A stretch of 64,000 bases of DNA from Thermothelomyces thermophilus ATCC 42464. Taxonomy: Eukaryota; Ascomycota; Sordariomycetes; Sordariales; Chaetomiaceae. A program made the position numbers and the translations under genes. The notes under the pieces are model-generated. The model did not search any database. It worked only from the letters and a program-made list of their open reading frames with translations, and had not been told where the DNA came from. Of the stretch, positions 23,542 to 34,060 are shown piece after piece (the first letter of the stretch is position 1; every line of letters begins with the position of its first letter). The stretch lies in NCBI RefSeq assembly GCF_000226095.1, contig NC_016473.1, positions 1,922,001 to 1,986,000 on the forward strand, given 5' to 3'.

Positions 23542-24681
23542 ATGTCTCAGAGATGGCCGGCCGATCCGGCGTATGACGATCCGTATGCTCGCAACCGCGC
23601 GCCGCCGATGGAGCCTGCTAGCAATGCGTCCTACACCCACAGTCGCACGCGGACGACCTCCTCTAATACGTTTCCGGCGGGTATGCAAGGGCCTCCTTTC
23701 CAGCCAAACCCTTATCAGCCACCAATGCATCTCGCCCAACCCCCGGTCAACCACCAGAGACGGTCAGCCAGCGTCAACACGTTCAGTACCGTTTCGAGCG
23801 GCGGGATGGTTCCGCCGGCAGCGTACAGGACATCGCCGACATTAGAAGTCAGAAGATCTACCTCGAGCCGCTCGGGGGGAGCGACTGGCTCGCCACAGCC
23901 CAGCTATGTCGCGCTTCTCCGGAAGCAGAAAGCGACGGTATGGTGCGATCGCGCGCAGCATGAAGACCCCAGGCTACAAGCACAACAGAGGGCCGCAAAG
24001 ATGCGAGCATACCGCGAGATCGCGGGAGCGAGCAGCGGCCTGGGGCTGGGCCTCGTCGGCACGGGACGCACTGCGACCGGCCTGAGCTCCGCAGGAGGGA
24101 AGGTGGCGGCCAAGATCCGCCATCACGGCAAACCCACCGTGATCGGTTACTCGCCAAACAGCGACTTCAACGGGGTGGGCGGCGTCCCTCTTCGCCTGAG
24201 TGCTACGGAGGTAGAGGGCGAGGAGAGCGATGAGGACGACGCCGCCATTCAAAGGCAGAATCACCGGAGGACCGGCAGTTCCGGGCGCAACAGCACGTCG
24301 AGCGCCAGGCGAGCCATGCCGTACCGCTCGTCTGGAGGCCTCGGCCCCGCAGGTGGAGCCACAAAATGGAGCCCCGGCGGCACCCCAGATCGGACCGGTT
24401 CCCTGGTAGGGATCAAGTCGAGCGACCAGTCGCCCCCGGCAGACGACGCGGCCAGCGGGACGGCCAAGAGTTTCGGCAGTGGTAGCAGCAACGAACGGCT
24501 CGACAATGTCCCAGAACTCAACGGCGCCTCCTCTCATCTGGCCAACAACAGCAAGAGGAACGCCACCGTGGCGCGCGAGAAGAGCGTCAAGAGCGTCGAA
24601 GAGCTGAAGCGACGGGGTAGCGTGGATGAGCGGACCATGACCTTGACCGCGGGCCGGCTGTACATTGCCAACCCCGACTAA
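23542..24681 (+). CDS. fungal protein of unknown function, largely disordered
   Basis: Single-exon frame of 379 aa beginning MSQRWPADPAYDDPYARNRA. I do not recognise a named family. The N-terminal 110 residues are Ser/Pro/Thr-rich. A short island at about 117-150 (PSYVALLRKQKATVWCDRAQ then HEDPRLQAQQRAAKMRAYRE) is helical and charged and looks constrained. A second island, KIRHHGKPTVIGYSPN, lies near 195-208, and a third is at the C-terminus (KSVEELKRRGSVDERTMTLT then AGRLYIANPD). Many RxxS and RRxS-type sites suggest phosphorylation. There is no signal peptide and no membrane helix. The presence of islands separated by disorder suggests a scaffold or adaptor, but nothing in the sequence fixes a role. 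Confidence 0.8.
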   Translation: MSQRWPADPAYDDPYARNRAPPMEPASNASYTHSRTRTTSSNTFPAGMQGPPFQPNPYQPPMHLAQPPVNHQRRSASVNTFSTVSSGGMVPPAAYRTSPTLEVRRSTSSRSGGATGSPQPSYVALLRKQKATVWCDRAQHEDPRLQAQQRAAKMRAYREIAGASSGLGLGLVGTGRTATGLSSAGGKVAAKIRHHGKPTVIGYSPNSDFNGVGGVPLRLSATEVEGEESDEDDAAIQRQNHRRTGSSGRNSTSSARRAMPYRSSGGLGPAGGATKWSPGGTPDRTGSLVGIKSSDQSPPADDAASGTAKSFGSGSSNERLDNVPELNGASSHLANNSKRNATVAREKSVKSVEELKRRGSVDERTMTLTAGRLYIANPD

Positions 24682-24960
24682 TAATTACACGTCGATGGAT
24701 ATGGGGCGAGCGAGAGGGACAGGATCCTTCCGGCTCGGGCATTGACGGTCTGGTTTTTCTTGCTTGTTACATCGGCCATTTGTTTTTTTTTTTTTTTTCC
24801 TTCCGTCATTTTAGTCCATGCATATTTCTTCCGGCGCTGGAGGATGTGGCTAGGTAACTACAATCGTTCGAACTCTGTCATTGAAACATTATGCGTCTTT
24901 TCCTATCTCACGGCCGCTTGTTACTTTTGCATGCCGTTTTTCTGTCTAATAATACCCAGA

Positions 24961-24985
24961 GGAGGAGGAGGAGGAGGAGGAGGAT
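24961..24985. repeat. (GGA)n microsatellite
   Basis: About eight GGA units, 280 bp after the stop of the preceding gene. Confidence 0.9.
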
Positions 24986-26000
24986 GAGAAGTGGGATGGG
25001 GATGGAGTAAGGTCACGTATTTAGGGCGTGTTTACAAAGCCGCTGAAAACGCTGGACGCTTCCAGAACAGGGGAGGTTCATTTGGAGTCGAGATACCAGC
25101 AATACCAATTGAAGGAATGCAGTTACCCGGACCATCAAGCGGATACATATGCCTTGGCAAAATCTCCTCTTCCCGTGATGTCAACACTCGCACAGGAATG
25201 TCTTGACCCCCCCCCCCCCCGACCCACGCTTCTAAGCATGGTCTGATGCGGTGTCATAGCCAGGGGATCTAATGACGACAGAACCTGATCTCGTCCCGGG
25301 CCGGGCTGCGTCGGAAACTTGGTAGTGTTGGAAGGTGGGAGTCTCAATCTTTTGGTCAGGCCAGGCCTCGGAAGCCGATCCTACGTATAGGAGCCCGTGT
25401 TAACGTCCGGCTCGTTTCCGGGATCATGGCCTTGCATGCGAAGCGGTTTCGTCACCGAAATTCATCAACGTGCTAAGCCAATAACCATATTGGGCATGTT
25501 AAGCGCAGGGAACCGTAGTGTACTGTGTATGTACAGTTGCGTCTGGTCGTGTCACGTTCCATGTCCGCCTCGAACATTCTGGCCATGACAACATATTAAT
25601 ATGCGGACCTTTTTTGCCAGTGATTCTGTCTGCCTCCCTGCAACCGCACCGATTAACCAACACCTCGGCCCGGGTGGCGTCCTATGAGTTCACTTTCACT
25701 TGCTAAGCGTTTGACCGGGCACAACCGGGATCGAAGAGGAGCCCGAGTATCTTCGCGTGGAATTGCTACAGCTCTCTCTCTCTCTCGTCCTATTCATCCA
25801 CCGATTCTGTCATTCCTCATTGTTTCAAGGTAGAAGTATACAGTTCAACAAAAACCGTTGTCCGAATTATGAGTATAATAACCTACCAAGATACTACTAG
25901 TATGCCTCTAAATGCTGACTTATTCGGCAATAACGAGAGTGCACAAGCCTCCAATACGGCAGTGACAAGCAATTGTTTCATCAACCATGACGAAATCCGT

Positions 26001-26028
26001 AGTACGGACGGCATCTGTAGTCCGTACT
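26001..26028. repeat. inverted repeat AGTACGGAC / GTCCGTACT
   Basis: Perfect 9-bp arms (26001-26009 and 26020-26028) with a 10-bp loop, about 380 bp upstream of rlf2. Confidence 0.9.
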
Positions 26029-26408
26029 GTATTCCGTCGTTGGTTGGCCGCGCAAGCCACATCATGCGCCACATCAATTTACTCTGTAATGACGCGTGAC
26101 GCGCCTAGGAGAAAGAAGTCGCGTGTGAAACGCGTTTCCCCAGACTCGCACCACAAGCTCCATTCACCAATCGCTGCCTGCGGCCCTCGCCAAACCAAAC
26201 GCAACTCCACATTCAACTCCTAAAGCACGGCCGGTCAATTGAGGTCGTCGATTTCAGCAAAACGACAACGCCATCAATTCCTGACGACTACGTGCCATGA
26301 TCTAGCCAACTTTCCTGTTTTCTTCGCGCACTGCCTCCTCGATATACAGTTCCGTTCGCTTGGTTGCCTGTCAACGCAGGGCCTCATTTTCTCATGTCAT
26401 TCCTCGCC

Positions 26409-28407
26409 ATGGCGACCGACGTCCAAGACCGGGATGTGGCCGGCCGCAAGAGATCTCATGATGACTTTCTCACCCAAGATTCCTGCGGGGCTGCCTTCGG
26501 GGAGTCAGAGGACTGCAAGGCCGATCATTCGTTGAGCGACAGTAAGTAACACCCCCTCCACCTCTAGACGACAATGGCTGAGCATTCCATTCTATCTTTT
26601 AGAGGAAAACAACGTTCAATGTGCTCCTTATGGGCCTTTGGCTTCCCCTAAAGCAAAGTCGAGCTCAAGTTTAAGCGAGCCACCATCCAGTCCGCTGAAC
26701 CCCAACTCGCCCTCCCCCATACCGAGCCCAGCACCCCCCGCACCGTCAACTGGTTCAGCACAGCCTAGCTCAACGACCGGGAACCCTACAGCTCAAAAAC
26801 TGGCCGGCGAGCCGCCAAAGAAAAAGAGGCTGACCGCGGAAGAGAAAGCGGCTAGGGAGGCCGAGAAGCGCAAGCGGGATGAGGAAAGGGAGAGAAAGAG
26901 GCGAGAGAAGGAAGAGGCTGACAAGCTCAAGGCCCAACAAAAGGCGGCCAAGGCCGAAGAAAGAGCTGCCAAGGCTGCCGACAGGGCAGAGAAGGAACAA
27001 GAAAAAAGACAGCGCGCGGAGGAGAGAGAGCGGAAGAGGCGCGAAAAGGAAGAGGAGGAGCTCAGAAAGGCGCGCAGCCAAATGAAGCTCACCAGCATGT
27101 TCCGGACAACGACCGTCTCGAAAAAGGAGCCCGCTGCTTCCAATTCCGACCAATCACAGGCGATCGGGGCGACGGCGAAGGGCGGAAGCAAGGAGATGTC
27201 CCTTTACGACCAGATGTTCAAGCCCTTCTTTGTCAAGAAACATGTCCGCATGGCAAGTCAACTTCCAGAGCTGGACGAAGAGACCAGAGAAGCGAAGACC
27301 AGGATCCTGGACGAGTATCTCCTGGGCGACCGCCAACATCCGATCACAACCTTCAAACCGCTGGAAGCACTTCAAATCCCGTACAAAGTTCGCCGTGGGC
27401 GTGTCTATCCCAGTGTCAGGAAGATCATGGCCGAGTTTGAAGGGCTGTCCTCCAATGCCGCCGGCGACATCAGCAAGGAATCCCAGAGCGCGCAGACTAA
27501 GCACGCCCTTGAGGCCCTGAAGTCTGTACCGTTGAAGGTGATTCAATTCAGGGAAGACGTGAGGCCACCGTATGTTGGAACCATCAGCGGTCTGCCACCT
27601 GGTGTAACGAGTCTCCAAAAATTGGCGCGGAAGCCTGTCTCCAGAATCCTTCCGCTGGACTACGAATATGATTCGGAGGCAGAGTGGCAAGAGGAGGAGG
27701 GCGAGGATGTGGACGACCTGGACGATGACGAGGAGGAGGTCGACATGGACGAAGACATGGACGACTTCTTGGACGACTCTGAAGACGTCGGTCCTTCGAG
27801 GATGGTTTTCACCGGCGGGATGGAGCCGGAGAGCATAGGACCTTCCTGGGAGGACAAGAACCGCACTGCGACGGAGCCGGAGCTGTGTAAATACCGGTTG
27901 GAATTCGTCCTGCGTAAGTCGCTCAGTTGCTATTTCGTCTTGTTTCAAGTGTGCTAATCCTGCGCAGAATCTCTGGAGCACGACCACAGCATAGACCCCT
28001 TCTCAACCGCGTACTGGGAGACGTCCAAGACGAAGGCCAACGGCAACGCGCCACCGACCGGGTCCACATCCGGCACGACCGCCTCCAATCCATCAAGTGG
28101 TGCCCAGGACAACGCGCGTGGTAAACCAATGGCACCCCCGCCCGCACCATCAGATGCATTTCAGGCTCTCAATTCGGGGGCTTCTGCTGCGGCCCCCGCA
28201 GGCAACAAGAAGTCGCAGCACCCGCTGCCACCCGACATGCAGCAGAAACTGAAAGACCTTGTCCGCTCCATGCCAACGCTCAGCAAGATTGGTGTGATTG
28301 AGCTCTTTGCGGCGAGCAACCCGGGATGCCCGAAAGGTCAGATCAAGACATCGTTCGACGCGCTGTTTGAAAAGGACGGTAAAATTTTCAAGGTCAAGGG
28401 GGAGTAG
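26409..28407 (+). CDS. rlf2: chromatin assembly factor 1 large subunit (Cac1/p150)
   Basis: Model join(26409..26541, 26603..27913, 27968..28407), 627 aa. Introns 26542-26602 and 27914-27967 begin GTAAGT. I chose the ATG at 26409 for its GCCATGG context; an in-frame ATG at 26394 would add five residues. The layout matches Cac1: a Pro/Ser-rich start, then a long Lys/Glu/Arg-rich helix at about 117-215 (KER region). Near 204-211 is QMKLTSMF, which fits a PCNA-binding PIP-like box. The conserved core runs from MFKPFFVKKHVRMA through RILPLDYEYDSEAEWQEEEG. An Asp/Glu-rich ED block lies at about 400-440. The C-terminal winged-helix domain is at about 561-627 (IGVIELFAASNPGCPKGQIK). CAF-1 deposits H3-H4 behind replication forks. 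Confidence 0.93.
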
Positions 28408-29236
28408 AGTACCTCGGGGGTATGGGATACCAGTTGTGAGCGGGACTGTTTGCTCCGGGGCGTTTCAAGACTATCTGCCGTGGGCGTTGTTCACGGTGGT
28501 TGGCGTTTGGCGTTTAGTCGGCTGTCGAGGGTAGCGGTATCTGCTATGCCCGGCGGGAGGGCATCTTGTCATCCCCACGAGGAAGGGAGGGGTTCATCCA
28601 TCAATCAGATGTAGATTCTTGAGGGGCCTTTGCTGCGTTGGCCTGGGTATCTGGTATTGACAATTTGGCGGATGTATAGAGCCTGTCGATATGGTGCATC
28701 ACTTCGGGGAACAGGGGTATTGCTGATGGAGCTCACTGTGTTTCTAGTGGCTTGCGTTGCTGTGTGCCTGCATATACAGAGGAGTTGATTCTTTTTCATT
28801 CAATGATTTCTTTGGTGTTCTTTGGGGACTTATTTTGATGAGGATGGGTAGGTACGGGGTTCAAGCACTTAGGGTCGGAAGGGGGATTTTCTTACAGGGG
28901 AGAGGAAAAGACCAGTTTACGCACAAATGTTAGTTTCTAACCATGGTTTTGCCGTCAACTCTGTTCTCCCTCTGGGCCTCTCCTATCGTTCTCTGCTGTG
29001 TCTCGTCTATTCATACATGGTCATCATGCCCACGCCGCCTATCCTACAAAGAAAAGCCATCGAATCCGCCAGGGAAACGCACAGCGCGGGTATCAAGTCA
29101 TTACATCTGCCCGAATCGCAATCCAACGCCTGGGTAACATAGCGCCCCCCCCCCCCCCCATATGCACCTTGCCTGTCAAGCCACCGTCCGTTTAAACCAG
29201 GAAGTCTCGTAAATGCCCGCTAAAGAAATAGAGTCG
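28408..29236. other. convergent 3' flanks of rlf2 and M50B-like gene
   Basis: 829 bp without a supportable gene. A C-homopolymer lies at about 29143-29159, near the distal end of the M50B-like transcript. Confidence 0.45.
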
Positions 29237-30416
29237 TCAAAACTTGGTAGGGATAAAGTGCTGCGAGTCCTCCCTTTGCTGGGAGGCAGATTGCCGAAAC
29301 GCCGCGATGCCCGCCACGATGCCGGCAGCCATGAATCCCAGGGAGATGATGGACCAGATGACGCCCCAGCACTGCGAGGAGCCGCCGTAGCGCTTGGCAA
29401 AGACGCTGGCGTCGGAGCTGTTGACTTTGCGGAGGATGAGGTCATCGCACTAGCTTGATGTCAGCATAAACACCCTTATGTTACAAAGGCAACTCGGATG
29501 GGAAATTGGAGGGAAGGGGAGAAACTCACGATATCCCAAGCGCTATAAAGGCTGGACATGACACCGATGAAGAGGCTGCACGTCGTCAGTCATTGGTCCC
29601 TGATGGGGGTCTGTGCCGGGAAGTAGTTCGAGAAGGGGGGTGCCGGGCCCGTAAACAGACCCGACGGGCTTGTCGGGGTCCGAAAAAAAACACTCACATG
29701 ACGAAGCGGAGCGCTTCGGCGTGGGCAATGAACCAGCAGGCGACGAGCAGGCCGACGGCGGCGAGGACGGTCAGGATGGTCAGCCAGTCCCTCCTCCCCC
29801 ACCAGAGCGTCAGCAGGAAGCAGACGCCGACGACGATGCTGGCGACCTTGCTCGCGTTGATGTTGAACCCGGCGAAGGTCAGCAGCGCGCCGATCAGCGA
29901 GGAGCCCAGATAGCCCGCGGGGAGGGTCACGGCGCTGCGACCGCCGCGCATGTGCGTCACGCCGCCCTCGTGCGGGTCGAGGCTGATGGACTCGACGCGG
30001 CCGCCCGTCAGGACGCAGGCGAAAGCGTGGCCGAACTCGTGGAAGGCAATCACCAGCATCTGTGCCCCGTGCTGTTAGCTCGGGGGGCTTATACTAACTA
30101 TACGAACAAGTATGCGTATTTCTTTTTTTTTGGGTGGGGGGGGGGGGTTGGGGGGAGGGTGTGCGGGTTTGGATGGAGAGGAAGTTACCTTGAACGGCCA
30201 TAGGATCCATTTGATATACGGCAGGTTCCATAGCAGGGCGATAGCGACGACGTAAGCCGCAATGATGCCGAGGGTGACTTTTTGGGCGTCGTTAACGGTG
30301 AGATCGCGGTGCGAGAGCAGGACGGCGGATGTCGTAGCGGCCGAGGCGCGGGCGATTTTGGGTGCGACCCCCCGCCAGGCAGGGCCCGTTGCCGGACGAA
30401 GCGCCGGAGGAGGCAT
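29237..30416 (-). CDS. M50B-like membrane metalloprotease
   Basis: Model complement(join(29237..29449, 29530..29575, 29698..30059, 30189..30416)), 282 aa. The three introns of 129, 122 and 80 nt are GT-AG and exon phases close. Exon 3 is only 46 nt. The zinc-binding HEFGH motif sits in a membrane segment (MLVIAFHEFGHAFACVLTGG). It is followed by SLDPHEGGVTHMRGG and four to five further hydrophobic helices. Later landmarks are RFVILFIGVMSSLYSAWDI and CDDLILRKVNSSDASVFAKR then YGGSSQCWGVIWSIISLGFM. This is the layout of the Peptidase_M50B-like family, which is widespread in fungi and distantly related to site-2 proteases. Substrate and cellular site are unknown. The N-terminal 30 residues are Ala/Arg-rich before the first helix. 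Confidence 0.9.
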
Positions 30417-31176
30417 GGAGGCAGGTTGGGCTCGGGGCGAAATTGCCCTGCTGCTTTCGCTGTTTGCGAAGTGGGTCGGGTGTAAGGCGGCAGTCTCAGG
30501 CAGGGAAGTCGCGGATCAGGTAATGGTCTTGACTCGGGTGTTCCGTGAGAAAGCGAGCGCCGCTAACAACCGAGTGAGTGTCTGGGTGTCGCAAGAAACT
30601 GGTCGAAGAAAAAGACTCGAACGTTGGTGACAACGTCAAAACGGATGAAGCCACAGTTTTGTGGTGCTGCTGTTGAACGCTTGCGCGTCTGTCGTGGCCG
30701 TGTTGGCTGCTGATCCCACCCGCTACAGTGGGTCCCCAACCTTGACCTGGCGTGCCTGACCCTGGGGGATATTTTTAGCGTTTCACCCTCCAGGGCCAGT
30801 TGCTGAAACCTTCCCCACAAGCCAAGCACTACTGTGTGCGGATCCGTACACAATGCGTACATACTGTGTACGGATTACACTACTAGTATTGCAAGCGTAC
30901 ATTCCTTATGTAGCGCCCTGCCAGTGACACATGTGCGGAGTCCTTGTCATGTCGGTATTTAGAGGATGAGATTCCCTCGCATGGACGAGTGATGTAAAGA
31001 TCAGGCACATCCTACGCAACCCGAGGGCAATGCGCGACCCGCACATCACTGCAAGCTTTGCATACACATATACATATACACCTGATACCTTAGGTGCACA
31101 GTACTCGAGTACATACTAGTACACAGCCGCGATCGAATCTTGGCCGCCGTCGGTTGCCTGCGAACAAATCGGGGCA
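30417..31176. other. divergent intergenic region
   Basis: 760 bp between the M50B-like and VOC genes. It holds an 11-bp-arm hairpin at 30842-30875, a 12-bp palindrome GTACTCGAGTAC at 31101-31112, and a CATATACATATACAC stretch near 31066-31081. If the VOC gene has an upstream exon, it lies here. Confidence 0.4.
30842..30875. repeat. inverted repeat ATCCGTACACA / TGTGTACGGAT
   Basis: Perfect 11-bp arms (30842-30852, 30865-30875) with a 12-bp loop that itself contains GTAC. Confidence 0.92.
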
Positions 31177-31587
31177 TTGGCGCTCGCCGCAGCTCATCTC
31201 CGCGTCGCGCGGCCGACCGACGACATCGACAGGCTGCTGCCCTTCTATCGAGATGGCCTCGGTTTCGAGGTATTGGGCAGATTTGCCGACCACCTAGGCT
31301 TTGACGGCGTTGTGCTCGGCCACAAGTCTGCTGCTTACCAGATTGAATTTACAAAACTTCGGGGCCACGACGTCGGCCGGGCTCCGACGCAGGACAACCT
31401 TCTAGTCTTCTACCTTCCCGACGACGATGCCTACACCAAGGCGGTGACACGTATGGAGGAAAATGGGTTTCAAGCCGTTGCAAGCTTCAACCCCTACTGG
31501 GACCGCTACGGCAAGACCTTTGAGGATCCAGACGGGTACAGAGTGGTGCTTGCCAACAGGCCCGCTCCGTTTGCGTCTTCCCCCTGA
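31177..31587 (+). CDS. VOC/glyoxalase-fold protein (YycE-like), start codon uncertain
   Basis: About 136 aa of clear VOC-family coding sequence: HLRVARPTDDIDRLLPFYRD, GLGFEVLGRFADHLGFDGVV, GRAPTQDNLLVFYLP, SFNPYWDRYGKTFEDPDGYR then VVLANR. The two beta-alpha-beta-beta-beta halves and the terminal FEDPDGYRVVL are typical of the small YycE-type group, whose substrate is unknown. No in-frame ATG precedes the domain; a stop lies at 31117-31119. At the expected start position the sequence reads GCATTGGCG, with TTG where ATG would be expected. Three explanations remain: a near-cognate start, an upstream exon, or a lost start codon. The body of the gene shows no other damage, so recent loss or unusual initiation are both possible. 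Coordinates begin at that TTG. Confidence 0.75.
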   Translation: MALAAAHLRVARPTDDIDRLLPFYRDGLGFEVLGRFADHLGFDGVVLGHKSAAYQIEFTKLRGHDVGRAPTQDNLLVFYLPDDDAYTKAVTRMEENGFQAVASFNPYWDRYGKTFEDPDGYRVVLANRPAPFASSP

Positions 31588-32315
31588 TCCACTGCGAGTC
31601 TCCAACGCCACAATGGTCATGTTCCGAACCACCGACCGTCCAGGCAACTACAGTAGTTGGCCATTGCCTTCAGATGGCTGCCGATGTTTTTTTTTTTTTT
31701 TTTGGCCCGTGGAAGCGCTGTTTTCGCAAGGAAGCGCTCGTGAATGGCGGCCTCAGCCCGGAAGTTAGTGTATCATTGGGATATTGTTCACAAAGGATAT
31801 GAAAAGCGTTTGGAGACTCCCACTGCTCCTTTGTTGTGAGCATGGCATTCACGGCTTGAGGGCACACAAGAGGGTTCGGCTAGAGCAAGTAGCAACGGAC
31901 TCACGAATTGAGAACAGAACAAAGAACACTGGTTTAGAAAGAAGAAAGAAAGCGGAGTACATGCCATGTCTTGAGCCTTCTCCTTATTTCCTCTTTTTGA
32001 CTTGGTATATTCAAGGGCTGACACGAAGCCGGGGCTTCACCAAGTACCTTACATAGTAGGTCAGGTACGGTACAGTACCTGTAGTACCGCCGGGGACGGT
32101 GTGGAGCTTCAAAGAAGCAGGAGGTAACCTTGTAGGTTGACCGTTCAGCGCATTACGAGGCCCCACCAATGGAGGCACTGCAACTTGACGCGCCCAGCAC
32201 GAAGCAACATGGTAAACAGCCGAGATCACTGCAACTCGTGGCCCCAGTCTCAGCAAAAACCATACTTTTTGCGCCACACGTCTGGTATAGCCTGATCAAC
32301 GACACAGCTCCCACT
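31588..32315. other. intergenic region, VOC gene to FAM210-like gene
   Basis: No supportable gene. Contains a T-homopolymer (about 31687-31702) and the inverted repeat CAGGTAC/GTACCTG at 32062-32081. An in-frame extension upstream of 32316 exists but has no constrained features. Confidence 0.45.
32062..32081. repeat. inverted repeat CAGGTAC / GTACCTG
   Basis: Perfect 7-bp arms with a 6-bp loop, about 235 bp upstream of the chosen start of the FAM210-like gene. Confidence 0.85.
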
Positions 32316-33188
32316 ATGCGTCTCATCCAGCCTTCTAATCTCATATCGCAATCACTCTCTCGCCTTCTCTTCCGCCCCCCGCCGGCACGCCGAGCCCCAC
32401 GTGCCCCACGCGCCCAGCCATCAGCCACTCTCAGACCGAAACAACGGCCATACAGCACAGCCTCTCAAAAGCCGAACTCGGGCGCGCCGTTAACAACATC
32501 GCCGACCTCGACGACGACGACGACGACGACGACGACAACAACAACAACAAACACAACAGCATCTTCAGCAGCAACAGCAGGAGCAGACTCGACAAGAGCA
32601 GCAGCAGCAGCAACCACCCGCCTGACCCGACTGCTGTCTCGCCTGCCGCGGCCGCTGCAGCGGTACGCCTCGCGCCTGCGCGGCGCCCCCCTCACGCACG
32701 TCGCCGCCTTCCTCGTCCTGCACGAGATCACCGCCGTGGTGCCCCTGCTCGCCCTGTTCGGGCTGTTCCACTACACCGACCGCGCACCCGTCTCGTCGGC
32801 GTGGGTGGTCGAGCATTGCGGCGCCTACGTGCGGGAGGGCGTCGGCCGGTTCGAGCGCTGGTTCGCCAAGAAGGGCTGGTTTGGCTTCGGGGAGGAGGAG
32901 GAGGAGGAGGAGGAGGCGTCTTCTCCCTCTTATTCGCCTTCTTCTGGAGAGAAGGGTAAGCAGGGAAGCGCGAGCCGGGAACTGGAGGGGTTGGGAACGG
33001 CGGAAACGGAGGCGGCGCTGGAGAGGTGGGAGGCCGATCCCAAGTATCGGATCCTTGTCGAGATTGGTCTGGCGTACGCGCTGACCAAGGTGCTCCTTCC
33101 GGTGAGAATCGCGGCGAGCGTGTGGGCGACGCCGTGGTTTGCCGGAGTGTTGGGGAGGTTGGGCAGGTTGGCGAGGATGAGAGGGTGA
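32316..33188 (+). CDS. mitochondrial FAM210/Nat2-type (DUF1279) membrane protein
   Basis: Single exon, 290 aa. The frame opens further upstream, but I start at the ATG giving MRLIQPSNLISQSLSRLLFR, an Arg/Leu/Ser-rich mitochondrial presequence. A poly-Thr/Asn tract encoded by ACG/ACA repeats follows. The DUF1279 core begins LTHVAAFLVLHEITAVVPLL with ALFGLFHYTD (first membrane helix) and VREGVGRFERWFAKKGWFGF. After an eight-Glu run and a Ser-rich spacer comes the second conserved part, YRILVEIGLAYALTKVLLPV then RIAASVWATPWFAG. This is how DUF1279 proteins (yeast Nat2, animal FAM210A/B) end: a helix anchored after a Pro-Val-Arg. The family sits in the mitochondrial inner membrane; its biochemical function is unsettled. 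The Glu and Thr runs are repeat-encoded and likely variable. Confidence 0.82.
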   Translation: MRLIQPSNLISQSLSRLLFRPPPARRAPRAPRAQPSATLRPKQRPYSTASQKPNSGAPLTTSPTSTTTTTTTTTTTTTNTTASSAATAGADSTRAAAAATTRLTRLLSRLPRPLQRYASRLRGAPLTHVAAFLVLHEITAVVPLLALFGLFHYTDRAPVSSAWVVEHCGAYVREGVGRFERWFAKKGWFGFGEEEEEEEEASSPSYSPSSGEKGKQGSASRELEGLGTAETEAALERWEADPKYRILVEIGLAYALTKVLLPVRIAASVWATPWFAGVLGRLGRLARMRG

Positions 33189-33347
33189 TGGTTCGGTCAA
33201 ACGTATAGAGACATATCCGTCCGTCCCGGGTCGTCAAAGCAAGAAACCACCCCGACTAGCGGTCGAATCTACGGCCTGAAAAGGCCCCGGCTCTGGACAT
33301 GGTAGGTTCACGTCCCGCCGGGAGCTGGGAGAGGGAGCGGAGGTCGG
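33189..33347. other. short convergent spacer
   Basis: 159 bp between tail-to-tail genes, with nothing else visible. Confidence 0.5.
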
Positions 33348-33766
33348 TCATGCAAACTCCATTCCACGCTTGAACCACTCCGAAATGCCCCGTTTCTCCA
33401 TGGCATCGGCAAACTCCTTGACAGAGGCCACTTCAAACAGCCCTGTTCGGTCCTCTGGCTTGGCCACCGTAGCGTCGATCGGCGCAGGCTTTGAAACCAA
33501 CTGGAAATCCTTGTATCGTAGTCGCTGCGCCCTAGTGTTAGTAGCTTTGCGTCTTCTTCTCTGGAGGGTCTTGCTCAGCCTACCTGGACAGTCCCTACCC
33601 ACTCCTTCACGTCCTCCTCGCTGCCTTTGCAATACATGATGCCCGGGCAACCTCCGCTCCGAAGGAGGGCATAGCAGCCAAGCTTTCCTGCCGCCTTGCG
33701 CAGATGGGCAACCTTCTTGCGCGAAGTAATGTGATGGGTCCGGATCAGGGCATGAAAGAGGCTCAT
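33348..33766 (-). CDS. small DUF1115/Prp3 C-terminal-like protein
   Basis: Model complement(join(33348..33524, 33584..33766)), 119 aa. Intron 33525-33583 (59 nt, GTAGGC...GCGCAG) joins VKEWVGTVQ to RLRYKDFQL in phase. The segment HHITSRKKVAHLRKAAGKLG, then CPGIMYCKG, EEDVKEWV and LRYKDFQLV, resembles the DUF1115 fold found at the C-terminus of Prp3 and of RWD-domain proteins. In that fold a helix, a Gly-Pro-Gly-Ile strand and a final Trp/Lys strand recur. Here the domain stands alone, with a short C-terminal tail (TGLFEVASVKEFADAMEKRG then ISEWFKRGMEFA). No function is known to me. It is the last intact gene before the repeat block; its 5' flank runs into RIP-altered DNA within about 300 bp. 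Confidence 0.78.
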
Positions 33767-34060
33767 TGTTGTGAGCTCATCGTTGAACGGGGCTCGGCTG
33801 AGTCCAAAACTACTTTCTTCCTTTGAGCCGAGTGGTTGTATGTTTGTGTCTTCTCCCCCGATCTCTTTTGTTAGCAGAAATTATATACTCTTTTCTCCAT
33901 TCCGTCGCTGTCAGGGGAACTGGAAACGACAACAAAAAGAGAAAGCAACAGTGTTTCCACTCAACTCATACGGTCCGTGTCAGCAAAGCCTTGTTTGCCC
34001 ACAAACAAGACGTGAGCAAGCTTTGAAAACCACATGTCTACCCCATTTCTACTCCCGGTG
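33767..34060. other. promoter-side flank at the edge of the repeat block
   Basis: Normal-composition DNA upstream of the DUF1115-like gene. Composition shifts between about 34,050 and 34,200. I see no gene. Confidence 0.4.

Larger units (their letters stand above)
24682..26408. other. intergenic region upstream of rlf2
   Basis: 1.7 kb with no supportable gene. It holds a poly-T run (24783-24799), a (GGA)n run, a C-homopolymer near 25206-25220, a (CT)n run near 25771-25786, and a 9-bp-arm inverted repeat at 26001-26028. Confidence 0.45.
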
